From Thiolinea disciformis DSM 14473 (GTDB lineage Bacteria; Pseudomonadota; Gammaproteobacteria; Thiotrichales; Thiotrichaceae), in the NCBI RefSeq assembly GCF_000371925.1, contig NZ_AQVE01000011.1, forward strand, positions 1-64,000: 64,000 nucleotides of DNA, in the 5' to 3' direction. The translations under genes and the position numbers were made by a program. Under the pieces are notes generated by a model that searched no databases, was not told the origin of the DNA, and saw only the letters and a list, made by a program, of their open reading frames with translations. Positions 1 through 10,300 of the stretch are shown here, piece by piece (positions within the stretch are counted from its first letter, which is position 1; the number at the start of each line of letters is the position of its first letter).

Positions 1-201
1 ATCTCTAACCCCTGAACCATTGATCGCCATCTCAACAATTTTTTCGGGAATACCGTCGCGGTTGCCCACATTATGATAGTAAAGTTGAAAACTACGTTGG
101 CAATCACGGCAGCGGTAACGCGGTTCACCACTACGCGCATAGCCGTGTTTGTAAATCGATGCACTTTGACAGTAGCGGCAGTCGACTGGTACGGTGGCCA
201 T
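1..201 (-). CDS. insA: IS1-family transposase InsA-like protein (3' part cut by window edge)
   Basis: The first 67 codons of a minus-strand gene that continues beyond the left edge. The protein begins MATVPVDCRYCQSAS and carries two Cys pairs (C-x2-C near residues 8-11 and again near 33-36, RCRDCQRSFQ), followed by a helix ending in VEMAINGSGVRD. This is the layout of InsA of IS1: an N-terminal zinc finger and a helix-turn-helix that binds the element's terminal inverted repeats and represses or initiates transposition. A GAGGTG ribosome site lies just upstream of the ATG. InsB, which is usually produced by frameshifting, would lie outside the window, so whether the element is intact cannot be judged. 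Confidence 0.8.
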   Translation of the reverse strand, partial: MATVPVDCRYCQSASIYKHGYARSGEPRYRCRDCQRSFQLYYHNVGNRDGIPEKIVEMAINGSGVRD

Positions 202-290
202 ACACACCTCTTCCTCAGATCAAATGCCTTTAACGATAAAGCTCCATCAAAGCGTTTTCAACTCCCTTAAATCACGACCCGCTATTTTTT
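1..290 (-). mobile_element. End of an IS1-family insertion sequence
   Basis: The transposase fragment reads leftward out of the window, so bases 1 to roughly 240-290 should be the upstream end of the element. The terminal inverted repeat must lie between 202 and the start of the ORF at 294. I cannot fix it because the other end is not visible, and the right boundary given is approximate. No target-site duplication can be tested here. Confidence 0.5.
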
Positions 291-293
291 GTT

Positions 294-587
294 ATGCATG
301 AATATCCATTTTGGTGTTGCAAACCGAGGGTTTATGTAGATGTAGAGCGAAACAATAAACTGACTTTGGTTTATATTCATGCTATCCCCAAGCATTCTAA
401 AGATCATTGCTTGAAATATACTTTAGATTTGCCAGAGGCTTTGCCTACGTTTAGGCGCTTTTTAAATCATGTGTGGACATTGACCCAAAGTGAACCAATT
501 CCTCGCGAATTAAGAGGGCCTAATTTCTATGCCCCCGTTTTAAGTGATGGAGAGGTTTTTAAATTGACTAATAATTTCAGAGATTAA
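294..587 (+). CDS. Hypothetical protein, possibly 5'-truncated by the IS
   Basis: A 97-residue ORF with aromatic- and basic-rich sequence (starts MHEYPFWCCKPRVYVDVE) and no motif that I recognise. No ribosome binding site is visible before the ATG. The reading frame stays open upstream to about position 240, into the presumed IS end. This would fit the surviving 3' part of a gene interrupted by the insertion. Alternatively it is a small native gene or a chance ORF. It has no signal peptide or membrane segment. Its function is unknown. Confidence 0.35.
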   Translation: MHEYPFWCCKPRVYVDVERNNKLTLVYIHAIPKHSKDHCLKYTLDLPEALPTFRRFLNHVWTLTQSEPIPRELRGPNFYAPVLSDGEVFKLTNNFRD

Positions 588-639
588 ATCATTTTAGTGA
601 AAGGCGGCTTCCTAGAGAAAACTTTCGATTTTATTTAAC

Positions 640-1257
640 CTACCTAGGCGATCTAGGCTTCTCATCTAAATGGAATGTGTTTAAATCATCGAGCGTATCA
701 ATATCTATTAAAATACCTTGGTCTTGGGTCGGTATGAGCTGAAGCTGGGGGGCATATTTTTTAAGGATTTGCTGAGCGCCTTGGTCTTGGTTCAAGTTCA
801 GTAACTCGTTTTTAAAATAACTTGAGAAACCGACGGGATGTCCACGTTTATCTTGATAAGTAGGTGCAGCAAGTTTAGCGCCGCTTAATAAAGCATCCGC
901 TACTGCACAAAAACTGCTGGCTTGGATAAAGGGCATATCCGCGAGAACAATCAACCAACCTTGACGAGGCGAGCTGTGCTCAATGGCTTTTGCAATACTA
1001 GAGCCGATACCTTGGTCTGCTTGGTGATGGATCAGGCTATTTAAGCCGAGGTCTTGATAGTGTTGTTGTAAGGGTGGGCTGTTGGCATTTACTACCACCA
1101 ACACCTCGTCAAATAAGGCCTGCAAATGATGGGCGGCTTGTAATCCAAGTGGAATGCCATTGGCGAGGGGATGCAGGAGTTTCGCAGAGCCAAAACGTGT
1201 GCTTTGGCCTGCGGCTAATAAAACGGCGGTTAGTTCAGCACCATAACGTTTAGGCAC
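640..1257 (-). CDS. mocA: MocA-type molybdenum cofactor cytidylyltransferase
   Basis: Nucleotidyltransferase of the MobA/MocA fold. The N-terminal motif AVLLAAGQSTRFGSAKLL is the NTP-binding signature G-x-S-x-R-F-G-x-x-K, and LADMPF is the metal-binding Asp motif of the family. MocA-type enzymes join CTP to molybdopterin to make the cytosine dinucleotide cofactor used by xanthine-oxidase-family hydroxylases. That fits its place as the last gene of an operon encoding such an enzyme. I place the start at a GTG overlapping the end of the xdhC-like gene by 8 bases. A longer TTG-initiated form (to 1302) is possible but would overlap by 53 bases. It could in principle be a MobA-like guanylyltransferase, but the xdhC neighbour argues for MocA. 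Confidence 0.75.
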   Translation of the reverse strand: MPKRYGAELTAVLLAAGQSTRFGSAKLLHPLANGIPLGLQAAHHLQALFDEVLVVVNANSPPLQQHYQDLGLNSLIHHQADQGIGSSIAKAIEHSSPRQGWLIVLADMPFIQASSFCAVADALLSGAKLAAPTYQDKRGHPVGFSSYFKNELLNLNQDQGAQQILKKYAPQLQLIPTQDQGILIDIDTLDDLNTFHLDEKPRSPR

Positions 1258-2215
1258 GTTTATTACGCTGGGCGATGATGTCCGCCATAATCGAAATCGC
1301 AATTTCAGCGGGTGTATGACTGCCGATATTTAAACCCACGGGCGCTCGTAGGCGCGCAATATGGGCTTCAGGAATAGCTAATTGGCGCATACGTTCACGG
1401 CGTTTATCGCTAGAAAGCTTGGATCCTAAAGCACCGATATAAAACGCATCCGTGTTTAAAGCCTCCATCAGTGCCATATCATCCAGTTTAGGATCATGGG
1501 TGAGGGCTAAAATAATCGTGCGCTGATAATGTTGCAGTGCTAACACCGCATCATCAGGCATCATCGTCAGTAGCGGCGCTTGCGGCATATTCCATTCTTC
1601 GCGGTACTCTTCGCGTGGATCGCAGACTTGGACTTGATAATCCAAAGCGAGCGCAAATTGTGTGACATAACGCGCTAAATGGTTCGCGCCAATCAGCAGC
1701 ATACGCCATTGTGGGCCGTAGGTTTTTTGTACGAAATCCTCATTTACCGTAAAAGTTTCGAGCTGGGCAGGATTATTAGGGTTAAGAGAGGCTTTGCCTG
1801 TTTCCAGATTTAGACGGCGCACTAGCACTTTGCCCGCTTGCAAGTCTTGTAAAAGCTGTTGCCAATGGTCTGTATCCAGCATTGGCTCCAGTAAAAGCTC
1901 TAATTGTCCGCCACAAGGTAAGCCGAAACGGGCGGCTTCACCTTGAGTCACGCCATAACGAATCACCAGTGGACGGCTTAACTGACTCCATTCACCTTGT
2001 TGGCAACGTTGCAATAAGTCGTCTTCCACACAGCCGCCCGAGACCGAACCAGCGTGGCGGCCTGTCGCTGTCATGACTAATAATGAACCGGCTGGGCGTG
2101 GCGCTGAACCCCACGTTTTGAGGACAGTCACCAGCAAGGGTGCTAAACCTTGCTGATGGAAGTCTAAAGCGCTACTCAGGATTTCAAGGTCTGAACCCTG
2201 TAACGTCGCTGACAT
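1250..2215 (-). CDS. xdhC: XdhC/CoxF-family molybdenum enzyme maturation factor
   Basis: A protein of 321 residues with the two-domain XdhC layout. The N-terminal CoxI/XdhC segment contains TWGSAPRPAGSLL and SGGCVEDDLL (residues ~34-68). The C-terminal Rossmann-like segment includes LLIGANHLARYV (~173-184) and ends in a VGLNIGSHTPAEIAISI motif typical of the family. XdhC proteins bind the molybdenum cofactor, promote its sulfuration and hand it to the apo-hydroxylase. The gene overlaps the upstream large-subunit gene by one base (TAATG), so the two are translationally coupled. It probably matures the enzyme encoded just upstream. Confidence 0.85.
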   Translation of the reverse strand: MSATLQGSDLEILSSALDFHQQGLAPLLVTVLKTWGSAPRPAGSLLVMTATGRHAGSVSGGCVEDDLLQRCQQGEWSQLSRPLVIRYGVTQGEAARFGLPCGGQLELLLEPMLDTDHWQQLLQDLQAGKVLVRRLNLETGKASLNPNNPAQLETFTVNEDFVQKTYGPQWRMLLIGANHLARYVTQFALALDYQVQVCDPREEYREEWNMPQAPLLTMMPDDAVLALQHYQRTIILALTHDPKLDDMALMEALNTDAFYIGALGSKLSSDKRRERMRQLAIPEAHIARLRAPVGLNIGSHTPAEIAISIMADIIAQRNKRA

Positions 2216-4410
2216 TAGGCTTTGTTTCCGAGCGGCAGTTCATAATGGCGCTTGCCAGTCGCAGCAAATAAAGCATTTGCTACCGCAGGGGCTAAAGGCG
2301 GAACACCTGGTTCGCCGACCCCACTGGGGTTTTCTTGTGACGCCAAAATATGTACTTCAACCACGGGCATTTGATTGATGCGTAGTGGGGTATAATCGTG
2401 GAAATTCGACTGCTCGACTTGACCGTCTTTAAGGGTGATTTTCTCACCCAAAGCCGCTGACAAGGCATAACCAACGCCACCCGTCATTTGGGCGGTGATC
2501 ACATCCGGATTAACCGCAACACCACAATCCACGGCAACGACGACACGGTCGACACTAAAAGTGCCATCTTCTTTAACCGTTACTTCCGCCACTTCCGCCA
2601 CGTAACTATTAAAAGACTTCACCACCGCAATCCCACGACCACGTCCCTTGGGTAATGCAGTGCCCCACCCCGCCTTTTCCGCCGCTAAATTCAATACAGC
2701 TAAGTGGCGTGGTGAATCTTTCAAGAGGGGACGACGAAATTCCACGGGGTCTTTGCCTGCAGCATGCGCCATTTCATCAATGAAACATTCAGTCGCATAA
2801 GCGGTATGGGTATGACCCACCGAACGCCACCATTGCACCGTGACTGGAATATCGGTGGGCGTATGCAGCTCAATCGCCTTATGGGGAATCGCATAAGGTT
2901 CACCCGCACCTTCCACTGACATCGGGTCAAAGCCATTTTGCATCATGCCTTCCATCGGTGTACCGGTCACAATGGATTGACCGACCACGCGTTGAAACCA
3001 AGCCGTCGCATTACCCGCTTGATCAAGGCCAGCTTGTAAACTGTGATAAAACGCAGGCCGGTAATAGCCCTTACGCATATCATCCTCACGCGTCCAAACC
3101 ATCTTGACTGGCACGCGATCGGGGCTGGCTTTCGCAATCATAACGGCTTCTAAAATATAATCTGACGCTGGATTGCCGCGTCGCCCAAAAGAACCACCCG
3201 CGTATAGGCTATTAATTTTTACCTGAGCAGGATCAATGCCGAGTACTTTCCCGACTAGCATTTGGTCAATGGTGTGTAATTGTGCGCCATACCATAATTC
3301 GCAACCTTGTTCCGTCAATTGAACCACGCAATTCATCGGCTCCATGGCAGCGTGCGCCAAATAGGGAAAGCTATAAGCCGCTTTCACGGTTTTGGCAGCA
3401 GTCTGTAAAGCCTCTTGGGCAGAGCCTTCTTTGAGGGTTTCTTTTCCGGCTTGTTCGGCTAGTTTTTGGTAGGCCGCGAATTGGTCGGCACTGCTTCCTT
3501 TATAAGCCTTGCTATCGTCCCACGTTATTTTCAGAGCATCACGCCCTTTCTTAGCTGACCAGAAATCAGTGGCTAATACCGCAACCGCATTCGGCAAAGT
3601 CACAACCGATTTGACGCCAGCAACAGCTTTTGTAGCGCTATCATCAACGCTTTTAACGCTAGCACCAAACCAAGGGGCATGAGCGACTAGCGCGGTGAGC
3701 ATATTGGGTAATTGCACGTCTTGGGTAAATTGCGCTGTGCCATTCACTTTGCCCATAATATCAACGCGTTGTAGATCAGATTTGCCGATATAAACGAATT
3801 GCTCGGGTTTTTTAAGCTCAACCGTGGCAGGAACAGCTTGTTTTTGAGCGGCCTCGGCAAGTTCGCCGAAAGTCGCTTTTTTACCTGAAGCATGGCTGAC
3901 CACACCTTTTTGCACCGTGATTTCGCTGGCTGGAACTCCCCATAAACTGGCAGCGGCTCCAACCAACATGACTTTGGCAGCGGCGCCTGCTTGGCGCATT
4001 TGCAGATAAGAGTTCGCCATACTGGTACTACCGCCGGTACCTTGAATATTACCAAAGGCCATATTGCCATAGCGTGAGGCGTCCGCAGGCGCATTCTCAG
4101 TGCGAATTTGTGCCCAATCCGCATCCATTTCCTCAGCAATTAAGGTCGACAAGCCAGTGTGGCTACCTTGACCCATCTCCATGTGTTTGGAAATAATGTG
4201 AATCGTATTATCGGGATCAATGCGAATAAACGCATTTGGCTCAAATAAACCGTGTTTTAATTCGGTGCTGCCCGCTTCACCAGGCCCTGCGACTTTGGCG
4301 GCCTTCTCTTCGGCTTGAGCCGCGTCCCAATAAACACCTAAGGTCAAACTCCCTGCTACCGCAGCCGCTACTTTAAAGAAATGACGACGGCTCTGATTAA
4401 TGGTTTCCAT
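2215..4410 (-). CDS. iorB: Molybdopterin-binding oxidoreductase large subunit (IorB/aldehyde oxidase type), Tat-exported
   Basis: A 731-residue large subunit of the xanthine-oxidase superfamily, closest in style to isoquinoline 1-oxidoreductase beta subunits. The N-terminus has a twin-arginine signal (SRRHFFK, then a hydrophobic run), so the folded enzyme is likely exported to the periplasm. Mo-cofactor motifs include GQGSHTG near residue 80, GGSFGRRG (~405) and the C-terminal [13 protein letters not shown], which holds the catalytic Glu. It pairs with the 2Fe-2S subunit 11 bases upstream. The substrate cannot be told from sequence: aldehydes, N-heterocycles and nicotinate-like compounds are all possible. 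No cytochrome c subunit gene is adjacent, so the electron acceptor is unknown. Confidence 0.85.
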   Translation of the reverse strand: METINQSRRHFFKVAAAVAGSLTLGVYWDAAQAEEKAAKVAGPGEAGSTELKHGLFEPNAFIRIDPDNTIHIISKHMEMGQGSHTGLSTLIAEEMDADWAQIRTENAPADASRYGNMAFGNIQGTGGSTSMANSYLQMRQAGAAAKVMLVGAAASLWGVPASEITVQKGVVSHASGKKATFGELAEAAQKQAVPATVELKKPEQFVYIGKSDLQRVDIMGKVNGTAQFTQDVQLPNMLTALVAHAPWFGASVKSVDDSATKAVAGVKSVVTLPNAVAVLATDFWSAKKGRDALKITWDDSKAYKGSSADQFAAYQKLAEQAGKETLKEGSAQEALQTAAKTVKAAYSFPYLAHAAMEPMNCVVQLTEQGCELWYGAQLHTIDQMLVGKVLGIDPAQVKINSLYAGGSFGRRGNPASDYILEAVMIAKASPDRVPVKMVWTREDDMRKGYYRPAFYHSLQAGLDQAGNATAWFQRVVGQSIVTGTPMEGMMQNGFDPMSVEGAGEPYAIPHKAIELHTPTDIPVTVQWWRSVGHTHTAYATECFIDEMAHAAGKDPVEFRRPLLKDSPRHLAVLNLAAEKAGWGTALPKGRGRGIAVVKSFNSYVAEVAEVTVKEDGTFSVDRVVVAVDCGVAVNPDVITAQMTGGVGYALSAALGEKITLKDGQVEQSNFHDYTPLRINQMPVVEVHILASQENPSGVGEPGVPPLAPAVANALFAATGKRHYELPLGNKA

Positions 4411-4421
4411 CTTATTTCTCC

Positions 4422-4880
4422 TTAAGCTAGGCTGGCGGCCGCTTGTTTAATCGCTGTTTTGATACTTTGGTAAGTCGCACAGCGGCAGATATTGCCCGCC
4501 ATGAAACTATTAATTTCATCATCGGTAGGCTTGGGATTTTGGCTTAATAACGCCGTTGCGGACATGAGTTGACCCGATTGGCAGTAGCCACATTGGGGAA
4601 CATTATTCGCAAGCCAAGCCGCTTGCAGGGCTTGAGTCACTTTGGAGCTTTGTGATGCGCCTTCGATGGTAGTTATTTGCTTACCTTCCACTGCGGAAAC
4701 TGGGGTGACACAAGCACGTGTCGGCTGACCATCAACATGGACGGTGCAAGCGCCACATTGTGCGAGTCCGCAGCCAAATTTTGTTCCGGTTAAATGCGCG
4801 TGATCGCGTAAAGCCCACAACAGTGGCATATCCGGCGCGATATCTAATTCTTGGGTTTGACCATTAATCATCAGTTTCAT
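4422..4880 (-). CDS. iorA: [2Fe-2S] small subunit of molybdenum hydroxylase (IorA type)
   Basis: A protein of 152 residues with the standard two-cluster arrangement. A plant-ferredoxin-like N-terminal domain has C-x4-C-x2-C ([17 protein letters not shown], ~37-53) plus a later Cys. A helical C-terminal domain has CGYCQSGQ (~97-104) and [11 protein letters not shown] (~130-140). It carries electrons from the molybdenum site of the large subunit to the acceptor. It is the first gene of a four-gene minus-strand operon (iorA-iorB-xdhC-mocA). An AGGAATTC ribosome site precedes the ATG. It has no signal peptide of its own, so it presumably rides out with the Tat-tagged large subunit. Confidence 0.9.
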   Translation of the reverse strand: MKLMINGQTQELDIAPDMPLLWALRDHAHLTGTKFGCGLAQCGACTVHVDGQPTRACVTPVSAVEGKQITTIEGASQSSKVTQALQAAWLANNVPQCGYCQSGQLMSATALLSQNPKPTDDEINSFMAGNICRCATYQSIKTAIKQAAASLA

Positions 4881-4995
4881 AAAGAATTCCTAGTGTGGTG
4901 GTCTTGGTGCATTGGGTATTGTCTTTGAGGATATATCATGTTGTACAGCATTCGTCCAAAACCTTGTTGGGGCTGAGGATTAGTGCAGGGCTAGC

Positions 4996-5997
4996 TCATG
5001 GTGGACTGGCCCAGAGCAATTCAGGCGTACACGCTTTTTCATCACGCTTGCCGAAAAGCCGGACTGTATAGCCTTGCTTAATGATTTCATCTAACGCTTT
5101 TTTAACGGTCGTAGCACTTGCGGTTAAGGACACAATGCGTCGTCCTTTGGGGGTATCAATAAGTATAGAGAAAGAGGAGTTCCAAGCACTAGGTTTACAA
5201 ACAAGCGTTTTAGTCTGCGTTTTAATTTTTAGAATAGGATCTTCAGATTGATTGATATCCGCCCACTGATAAGCGCTCAGCTTTCCAGTTGCCACAGGCG
5301 TGACATTGGAAAGATCGGGTGAAAAACTTTGTTTATTGGCTGGCAGTTTGACGGCTTTTTTATTCGGTTTGCTGGTAAAACGGGTAAATAAAGGGAACGA
5401 GGTTTTACCCAATTGACCATTGAGTTTTTGCCACTGACTGTCTTTGGCTTGATAAATGTCGGTGCGCCAATAGCCTGAACCAAAACTCATGAACACGAGC
5501 TCGGCTTTTTTGTCACCATTCAAATCCAGCAGGTCTTTAATATGTTTCTTATCGAAATCAAAATAACCTTCAAACTCCACTAAGGTGGGGCGGCCTGCTT
5601 TATCGAATAATAGGGTAATTAAGTGCGAGCTCGGTGCTAAACCATTACCCATGGTTTCATAAACTAACAGACCATCCGCAACCCAGTTTCTATCTAAATC
5701 AGCCCTATAAAAGGCATACACGCGCTCGTTTAGGGTGATGCTCCACGGTAAATTATTTTTGTCTTTACCTTTTAAGACTACATCCAGTTCATTAGGGCGC
5801 GATAAACTCACTGTGCCTAGGCCAAAGCTGACTTGCGTCAGGGGCTTTTGCTGAGTAGAAGCACCCAAGTATTTAATAGGAAAGGTTTTTTTTAAACTGG
5901 TAGCCGGTAAGGGTAAATAGTCACCTTGGTAAGCGTGAGCGCTAGAAGCCACTAGCAAGCTGCTAACTATTGCAGCAAAAAAGCGTAAGACTTGCAT
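4996..5997 (-). CDS. Secreted protein of unknown function with FG-GAP-like segment
   Basis: About 333 residues. A Sec signal peptide (MQVLRFFAAIVSSLL, cleavage likely after SSAHA) is followed by a soluble domain. The stretch LDRNWVADGLLVYE and later DLNGDKKAELVFMSFG looks like the Asp/Asn/Gly calcium-type loops of FG-GAP/VCBS beta-propeller proteins, but there are too few copies to call a propeller. I chose the ATG at 5997 over an in-frame GTG at 6012 because GAGGGA sits at good distance before the ATG. It stands alone, divergent from carA. No function can be assigned. Confidence 0.6.
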   Translation of the reverse strand: MQVLRFFAAIVSSLLVASSAHAYQGDYLPLPATSLKKTFPIKYLGASTQQKPLTQVSFGLGTVSLSRPNELDVVLKGKDKNNLPWSITLNERVYAFYRADLDRNWVADGLLVYETMGNGLAPSSHLITLLFDKAGRPTLVEFEGYFDFDKKHIKDLLDLNGDKKAELVFMSFGSGYWRTDIYQAKDSQWQKLNGQLGKTSFPLFTRFTSKPNKKAVKLPANKQSFSPDLSNVTPVATGKLSAYQWADINQSEDPILKIKTQTKTLVCKPSAWNSSFSILIDTPKGRRIVSLTASATTVKKALDEIIKQGYTVRLFGKRDEKACTPELLWASPP

Positions 5998-6106
5998 CCT
6001 GTGATCCCTCACCTAATAGTCCGTGAAATAGAGCGCTTAAGCCATTTCAACGCATCATAGCTAGCTCTTATCGGAACCGCCAAGCAGATTTTTGTAAGTA
6101 AAAGTT

Positions 6107-6123
6107 ATGATGCAGTGCATCAT
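6107..6123. promoter_or_regulatory. Perfect 17-bp palindrome upstream of the carA promoter
   Basis: The sequence ATGATGC-AGT-GCATCAT has perfect 7-base arms and ends five bases before the -35 element of carA. Its position fits an operator for a dimeric regulator. It does not match the ArgR box well, and the protein that binds it is unknown. It also lies about 110 bases before the divergent secreted-protein gene, so it could serve either side. Confidence 0.45.
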
Positions 6124-6127
6124 GGCG

Positions 6128-6156
6128 TGGACACCTTGTTAAGCTACGGGTAAAAT
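6128..6156 (+). promoter_or_regulatory. Sigma-70 promoter of carA
   Basis: The -35 element TGGACA (6128-6133) and -10 element TAAAAT (6151-6156) are separated by 17 bases, each matching the consensus at five of six positions. Transcription would begin near 6163. That gives a leader of about 68 bases that includes the hairpin at 6175-6201. Confidence 0.6.
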
Positions 6157-6174
6157 AGCGCCCTGCGAATTCTG

Positions 6175-6201
6175 CGGGATGAGTGCAACGTACTCATCCC
6201 G
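6175..6201 (+). promoter_or_regulatory. Leader hairpin before carA
   Basis: Perfect 10-base arms (CGGGATGAGT / ACTCATCCCG) enclose a 7-base loop, followed by an AT-rich run (TTATTATATG) and then the carA ribosome site. It lies inside the predicted carA leader transcript. It could be an attenuator-like stem, a binding site for a regulator, or an RNA-stabilising stem. The following tract is not a clean U run, so a plain terminator is less likely. Confidence 0.5.
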
Positions 6202-6230
6202 TTATTATATGTGGATCTTGGAGGTTTGTT

Positions 6231-7373
6231 TTGGACAAGCTGGCACTGCTGGTATTAGAAGATGGAAGTGTATTTCGTGGGCGCTCCATCGGCTGTGATG
6301 GCCAGACTGTAGGCGAGGTAGTATTTAATACCGCGCTCACAGGCTATCAAGAAATTCTGACCGACCCGTCTTATGCACGACAAATTGTAACCCTCACTTA
6401 CCCACATATTGGTAATGTTGGTGTTAATCCTGACGATTGTGAGTCTGATAGCGTTTACGCAGCGGGTTTAGTGGTGCGTGACGTGCCTGCTTTATATAGC
6501 AGTTGGCGTGGGACGGAATCGCTACCTGCTTATTTGGTGCGCAATAAAATCGTAGCGATTGCGGATATTGATACCCGCCGTTTAACGCGTATTTTGCGTG
6601 AAAAAGGCGCACAACGTGGCTGTATTGTTGCGGGGAATGCTTTGAACGAGCAGCAAGCCCTAGCGGCAGCTAAAGCTTTCCCCGGCTTGCAGGGTATGGA
6701 TTTGGCTAAAGAAGTCACTGTTAAAGAACCTTATGTCTGGACAGAAGGATCCTGGCAGCTTAAGCCAGAGGTAGCGCGTGCCTCGACGGCACAGACTGCC
6801 GAGTTCCATGTGGTAGCATATGATTTTGGCGTGAAGAAAAATATCTTACGCATGTTGGTAGATCGTGGCTGCAAAGTCACGGTGGTTCCAGCACAAACGC
6901 CAGCGGCAGAGGTGTTAGCTCTCAAGCCGAATGGTGTGTTCCTATCTAATGGGCCTGGTGACCCTGAGCCTTGTGATTATGCGATTAAAGCGATTCGTGA
7001 GTTTATTGATAAACGCATTCCCACCTTTGGTATTTGTCTAGGCCATCAGTTATTGGGCTTGGCCAGTGGTGCGCGTACGCGGAAAATGAAGTTTGGTCAT
7101 CATGGTGCGAACCATCCGGTACAAAATATGGCAACCGGTCAGGTCATGATTAGTAGCCAAAACCATGGTTTTGCGGTCGATGAAAATACCTTGCCTAGTC
7201 ATGTAAAAGCGACTTATCGCTCTTTGTTTGATAATACTTTGCAAGGTATTGAGCTGACTAATTGCCCTGCTTTTAGTTTCCAAGGTCATCCTGAAGCCAG
7301 TCCAGGGCCACACGATGTAGCACCTGTTTTTGATCATTTTATTGGAATGATGCGTGCCGCACGTGCCGCCTAA
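6231..7373 (+). CDS. carA: Carbamoyl phosphate synthetase small subunit (glutaminase)
   Basis: About 380 residues, nearly the same length as the E. coli protein (382). It hydrolyses glutamine and channels ammonia to CarB for carbamoyl phosphate, the precursor of pyrimidines and arginine. The N-terminal domain begins [18 protein letters not shown]. The C-terminal class I amidotransferase domain has the nucleophile elbow [13 protein letters not shown] and the [11 protein letters not shown] segment holding the His/Glu of the triad. I place the start at a TTG (6231) with a strong TGGAGG seven bases before it. A GTG further upstream (6183) would fall inside the leader hairpin and gives a non-homologous extension. 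It is followed 25 bases later by carB. Confidence 0.95.
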   Translation: MDKLALLVLEDGSVFRGRSIGCDGQTVGEVVFNTALTGYQEILTDPSYARQIVTLTYPHIGNVGVNPDDCESDSVYAAGLVVRDVPALYSSWRGTESLPAYLVRNKIVAIADIDTRRLTRILREKGAQRGCIVAGNALNEQQALAAAKAFPGLQGMDLAKEVTVKEPYVWTEGSWQLKPEVARASTAQTAEFHVVAYDFGVKKNILRMLVDRGCKVTVVPAQTPAAEVLALKPNGVFLSNGPGDPEPCDYAIKAIREFIDKRIPTFGICLGHQLLGLASGARTRKMKFGHHGANHPVQNMATGQVMISSQNHGFAVDENTLPSHVKATYRSLFDNTLQGIELTNCPAFSFQGHPEASPGPHDVAPVFDHFIGMMRAARAA

Positions 7374-7398
7374 TCCTGTCGAGCAATAGAGTAAAATC

Positions 7399-10300
7399 AT
7401 GTCGAAACGTACGGATATTAACAGCATCCTCATTATTGGTGCGGGCCCTATTGTGATCGGTCAAGCTTGCGAGTTTGACTATTCTGGCGCACAGGCGTGC
7501 AAAGCCCTACGCGAAGAAGGCTATCGCGTCATTCTGGTGAACTCCAATCCTGCTACCATTATGACCGACCCTGAAATGGCGGATGCGGTCTATATTGAGC
7601 CGATTCGTTGGCAAACCGTTGAAAAAATTATTGAAAAAGAGCGCCCTGACGCTTTATTGCCGACGATGGGCGGTCAGACAGCATTGAATTGTGCTTTGGA
7701 TTTGGCGCGGCGCGGTATTTTAGAAAAATACGGTGTGGAAATGATTGGGGCGAATGAAGCGGCCATTGAAATGGCTGAGGATCGCCAGAAATTCCGTATT
7801 GCCATGGATGAAATCGGCCTTGAATCCGCCCGTTCGGGTGTGGCTCATACTATGGATGAAGCGCGTGCGGTACAAGCCAGCTTAGGTTATCCAGTGGTGA
7901 TTCGCCCTTCTTTCACCATGGGTGGAACGGGTGGCGGCATCGCTTATAACAAAGAAGAGTTTGAAACGATTGTTGCGCGCGGCTTAGATATGTCGCCGAC
8001 CACTGAAGTATTGCTCGAAGAGTCTTTGCTCGGTTGGAAAGAATATGAAATGGAGGTAGTGCGGGATCGTAAAGACAACTGCATTATTGTTTGCTCCATT
8101 GAAAACTTCGACCCTATGGGTGTGCATACCGGAGACTCGATTACGGTTGCCCCTGCGCAAACCCTGACGGATAAGGAATATCAATTATTACGTAATGCTT
8201 CCTTAGCGGTATTGCGCAAAATCGGTGTTGATACAGGTGGCTCGAATGTGCAATTTGCGGTAAATCCAAAAAATGGCCGTATTATTGTCATTGAAATGAA
8301 TCCGCGTGTATCACGTTCTTCAGCCTTGGCTTCGAAAGCAACCGGTTTTCCGATTGCGAAAGTAGCGGCGAAATTGGCTGTCGGTTATACCTTGGATGAG
8401 CTGCGTAATGATATTACGGGTGGCGCAACGCCGGCCTCTTTTGAACCCAGTATTGATTATGTCGTCACCAAAATTCCTCGCTTTACCTTCGAAAAATTCC
8501 CACAAGCCGATGCACGTTTGACTACGCAAATGAAATCTGTGGGCGAGGTGATGGCGATTGGCCGTACTTTCCAAGAGTCGTTGCAGAAAGCTTTGCGCGG
8601 TTTGGAAACAGGCATTGATGGCTTGAATGAGCGTTTAGCATTGAATACGCCTGATGCTAAAGATGTGTTGCGCAGTGAGCTTACAGAACCCCATGGCGAA
8701 CGGATTTTATATGTAGCCGATGCTTTCCGCCATGGTTTGAGTCTCGATGAAATTCATGCTCAAACCAGTATTGATCCTTGGTTTTTAGTGCAAATCCAAG
8801 AGCTTGTAGATATTGAGCAAGGTTTAAAAAAACGCTTATTAAGTGATATTACGGCAGACGAAATGCGTCAGTTAAAGCGTAAAGGTTTTTCTGATCGCCG
8901 TTTAGCAAAATTGATTCTTAATCCATCCAGAGCATTGACCAGTGCGGATGAGCGTCAAATTCGTAATGCTCGTCACGCGCTTAATGTACGTCCCGTTTAT
9001 AAACGGGTGGATACCTGTGCGGCTGAATTTGCTACTAATACCGCTTATATGTATTCCACTTATGAGGAAGAATGCGAGTCTAACCCCTCAGACCGTAAGA
9101 AAATTATGGTATTAGGCGGTGGCCCTAATCGTATTGGACAAGGGATCGAGTTCGATTATTGCTGTGTACATGCGGCTTTAGCGTTGCGCGATGATGGCTT
9201 TGAAACCATTATGGTAAATTGCAATCCAGAAACAGTCTCCACCGATTATGACACCTCCGATCGTTTGTACTTCGAGCCTTTGACGTTAGAAGATGTGATG
9301 GAAATTGTCGATTTGGAAAAGCCTTATGGGGTGATTGTGCAATATGGTGGTCAAACGCCACTGAAATTGGCGCGCGATTTAGAAGCCTTGGGTGCGCCGA
9401 TTATTGGGACATCACCGGACTCCATCGACCTTGCAGAAGACCGTGAACGCTTCCAGCAACTGATTCATAAGCTCGGCTTAAAACAACCGCCTAATCGTAC
9501 CGCACGCACTACAGATGAGGCTGTCCATCTGGCAGAGGAAATTGGCTATCCTTTAGTAGTGCGTCCCTCTTATGTATTGGGTGGGCGGGCTATGGAGATT
9601 GTTTATAACGAAAATGAATTGCGTCGCTATACGACTACCGCAGTATCGGTCTCCAATGACTCGCCTGTGTTACTGGATCGCTTTTTGGATGATGCGGTTG
9701 AAGTTGACGTCGATGCCATTTGTGATGGTGATAATGTATTAATTGGCGGCATTATGCAGCATATTGAGCAGGCGGGTATTCACTCCGGTGACTCGGCTTG
9801 CTCACTACCGCCTTATTCCTTAAGTGCTGAAATTCAAGATGAATTACGCGCCCAAGCCGCTCGGATGGCCAAAGCTTTGAAAGTTATCGGCTTGATGAAT
9901 ACGCAGTTCGCTATTAAGAATAATGAGGTGTATGTATTGGAGGTAAATCCACGTGCCTCACGGACTGTGCCTTATGTATCGAAGGCGATTGGCGTGCCTT
10001 TAGCGAAAATTGCAGCGCGTTGTATGGCAGGACAAACATTAGCGGCTCAAAACGCCACAACAGAAGTGATTCCAAGCTATTATTCTGTTAAAGAAGCTGT
10101 TTTCCCCTTCATTAAATTCCCAGGTGTGGATCCCATTCTGAGTCCAGAAATGAAGTCAACGGGGGAGGTCATGGGAGTGGGTAAGTCTTTTGCGGAAGCC
10201 TTTGGTAAGGCGCAATACGCCGCAGGTGAACGTATTCCCACTGCTGGTGTCGTCTTTATTAGTGTGCGTGAAGCAGACCGTCGTCATTTACCCTATTTAG

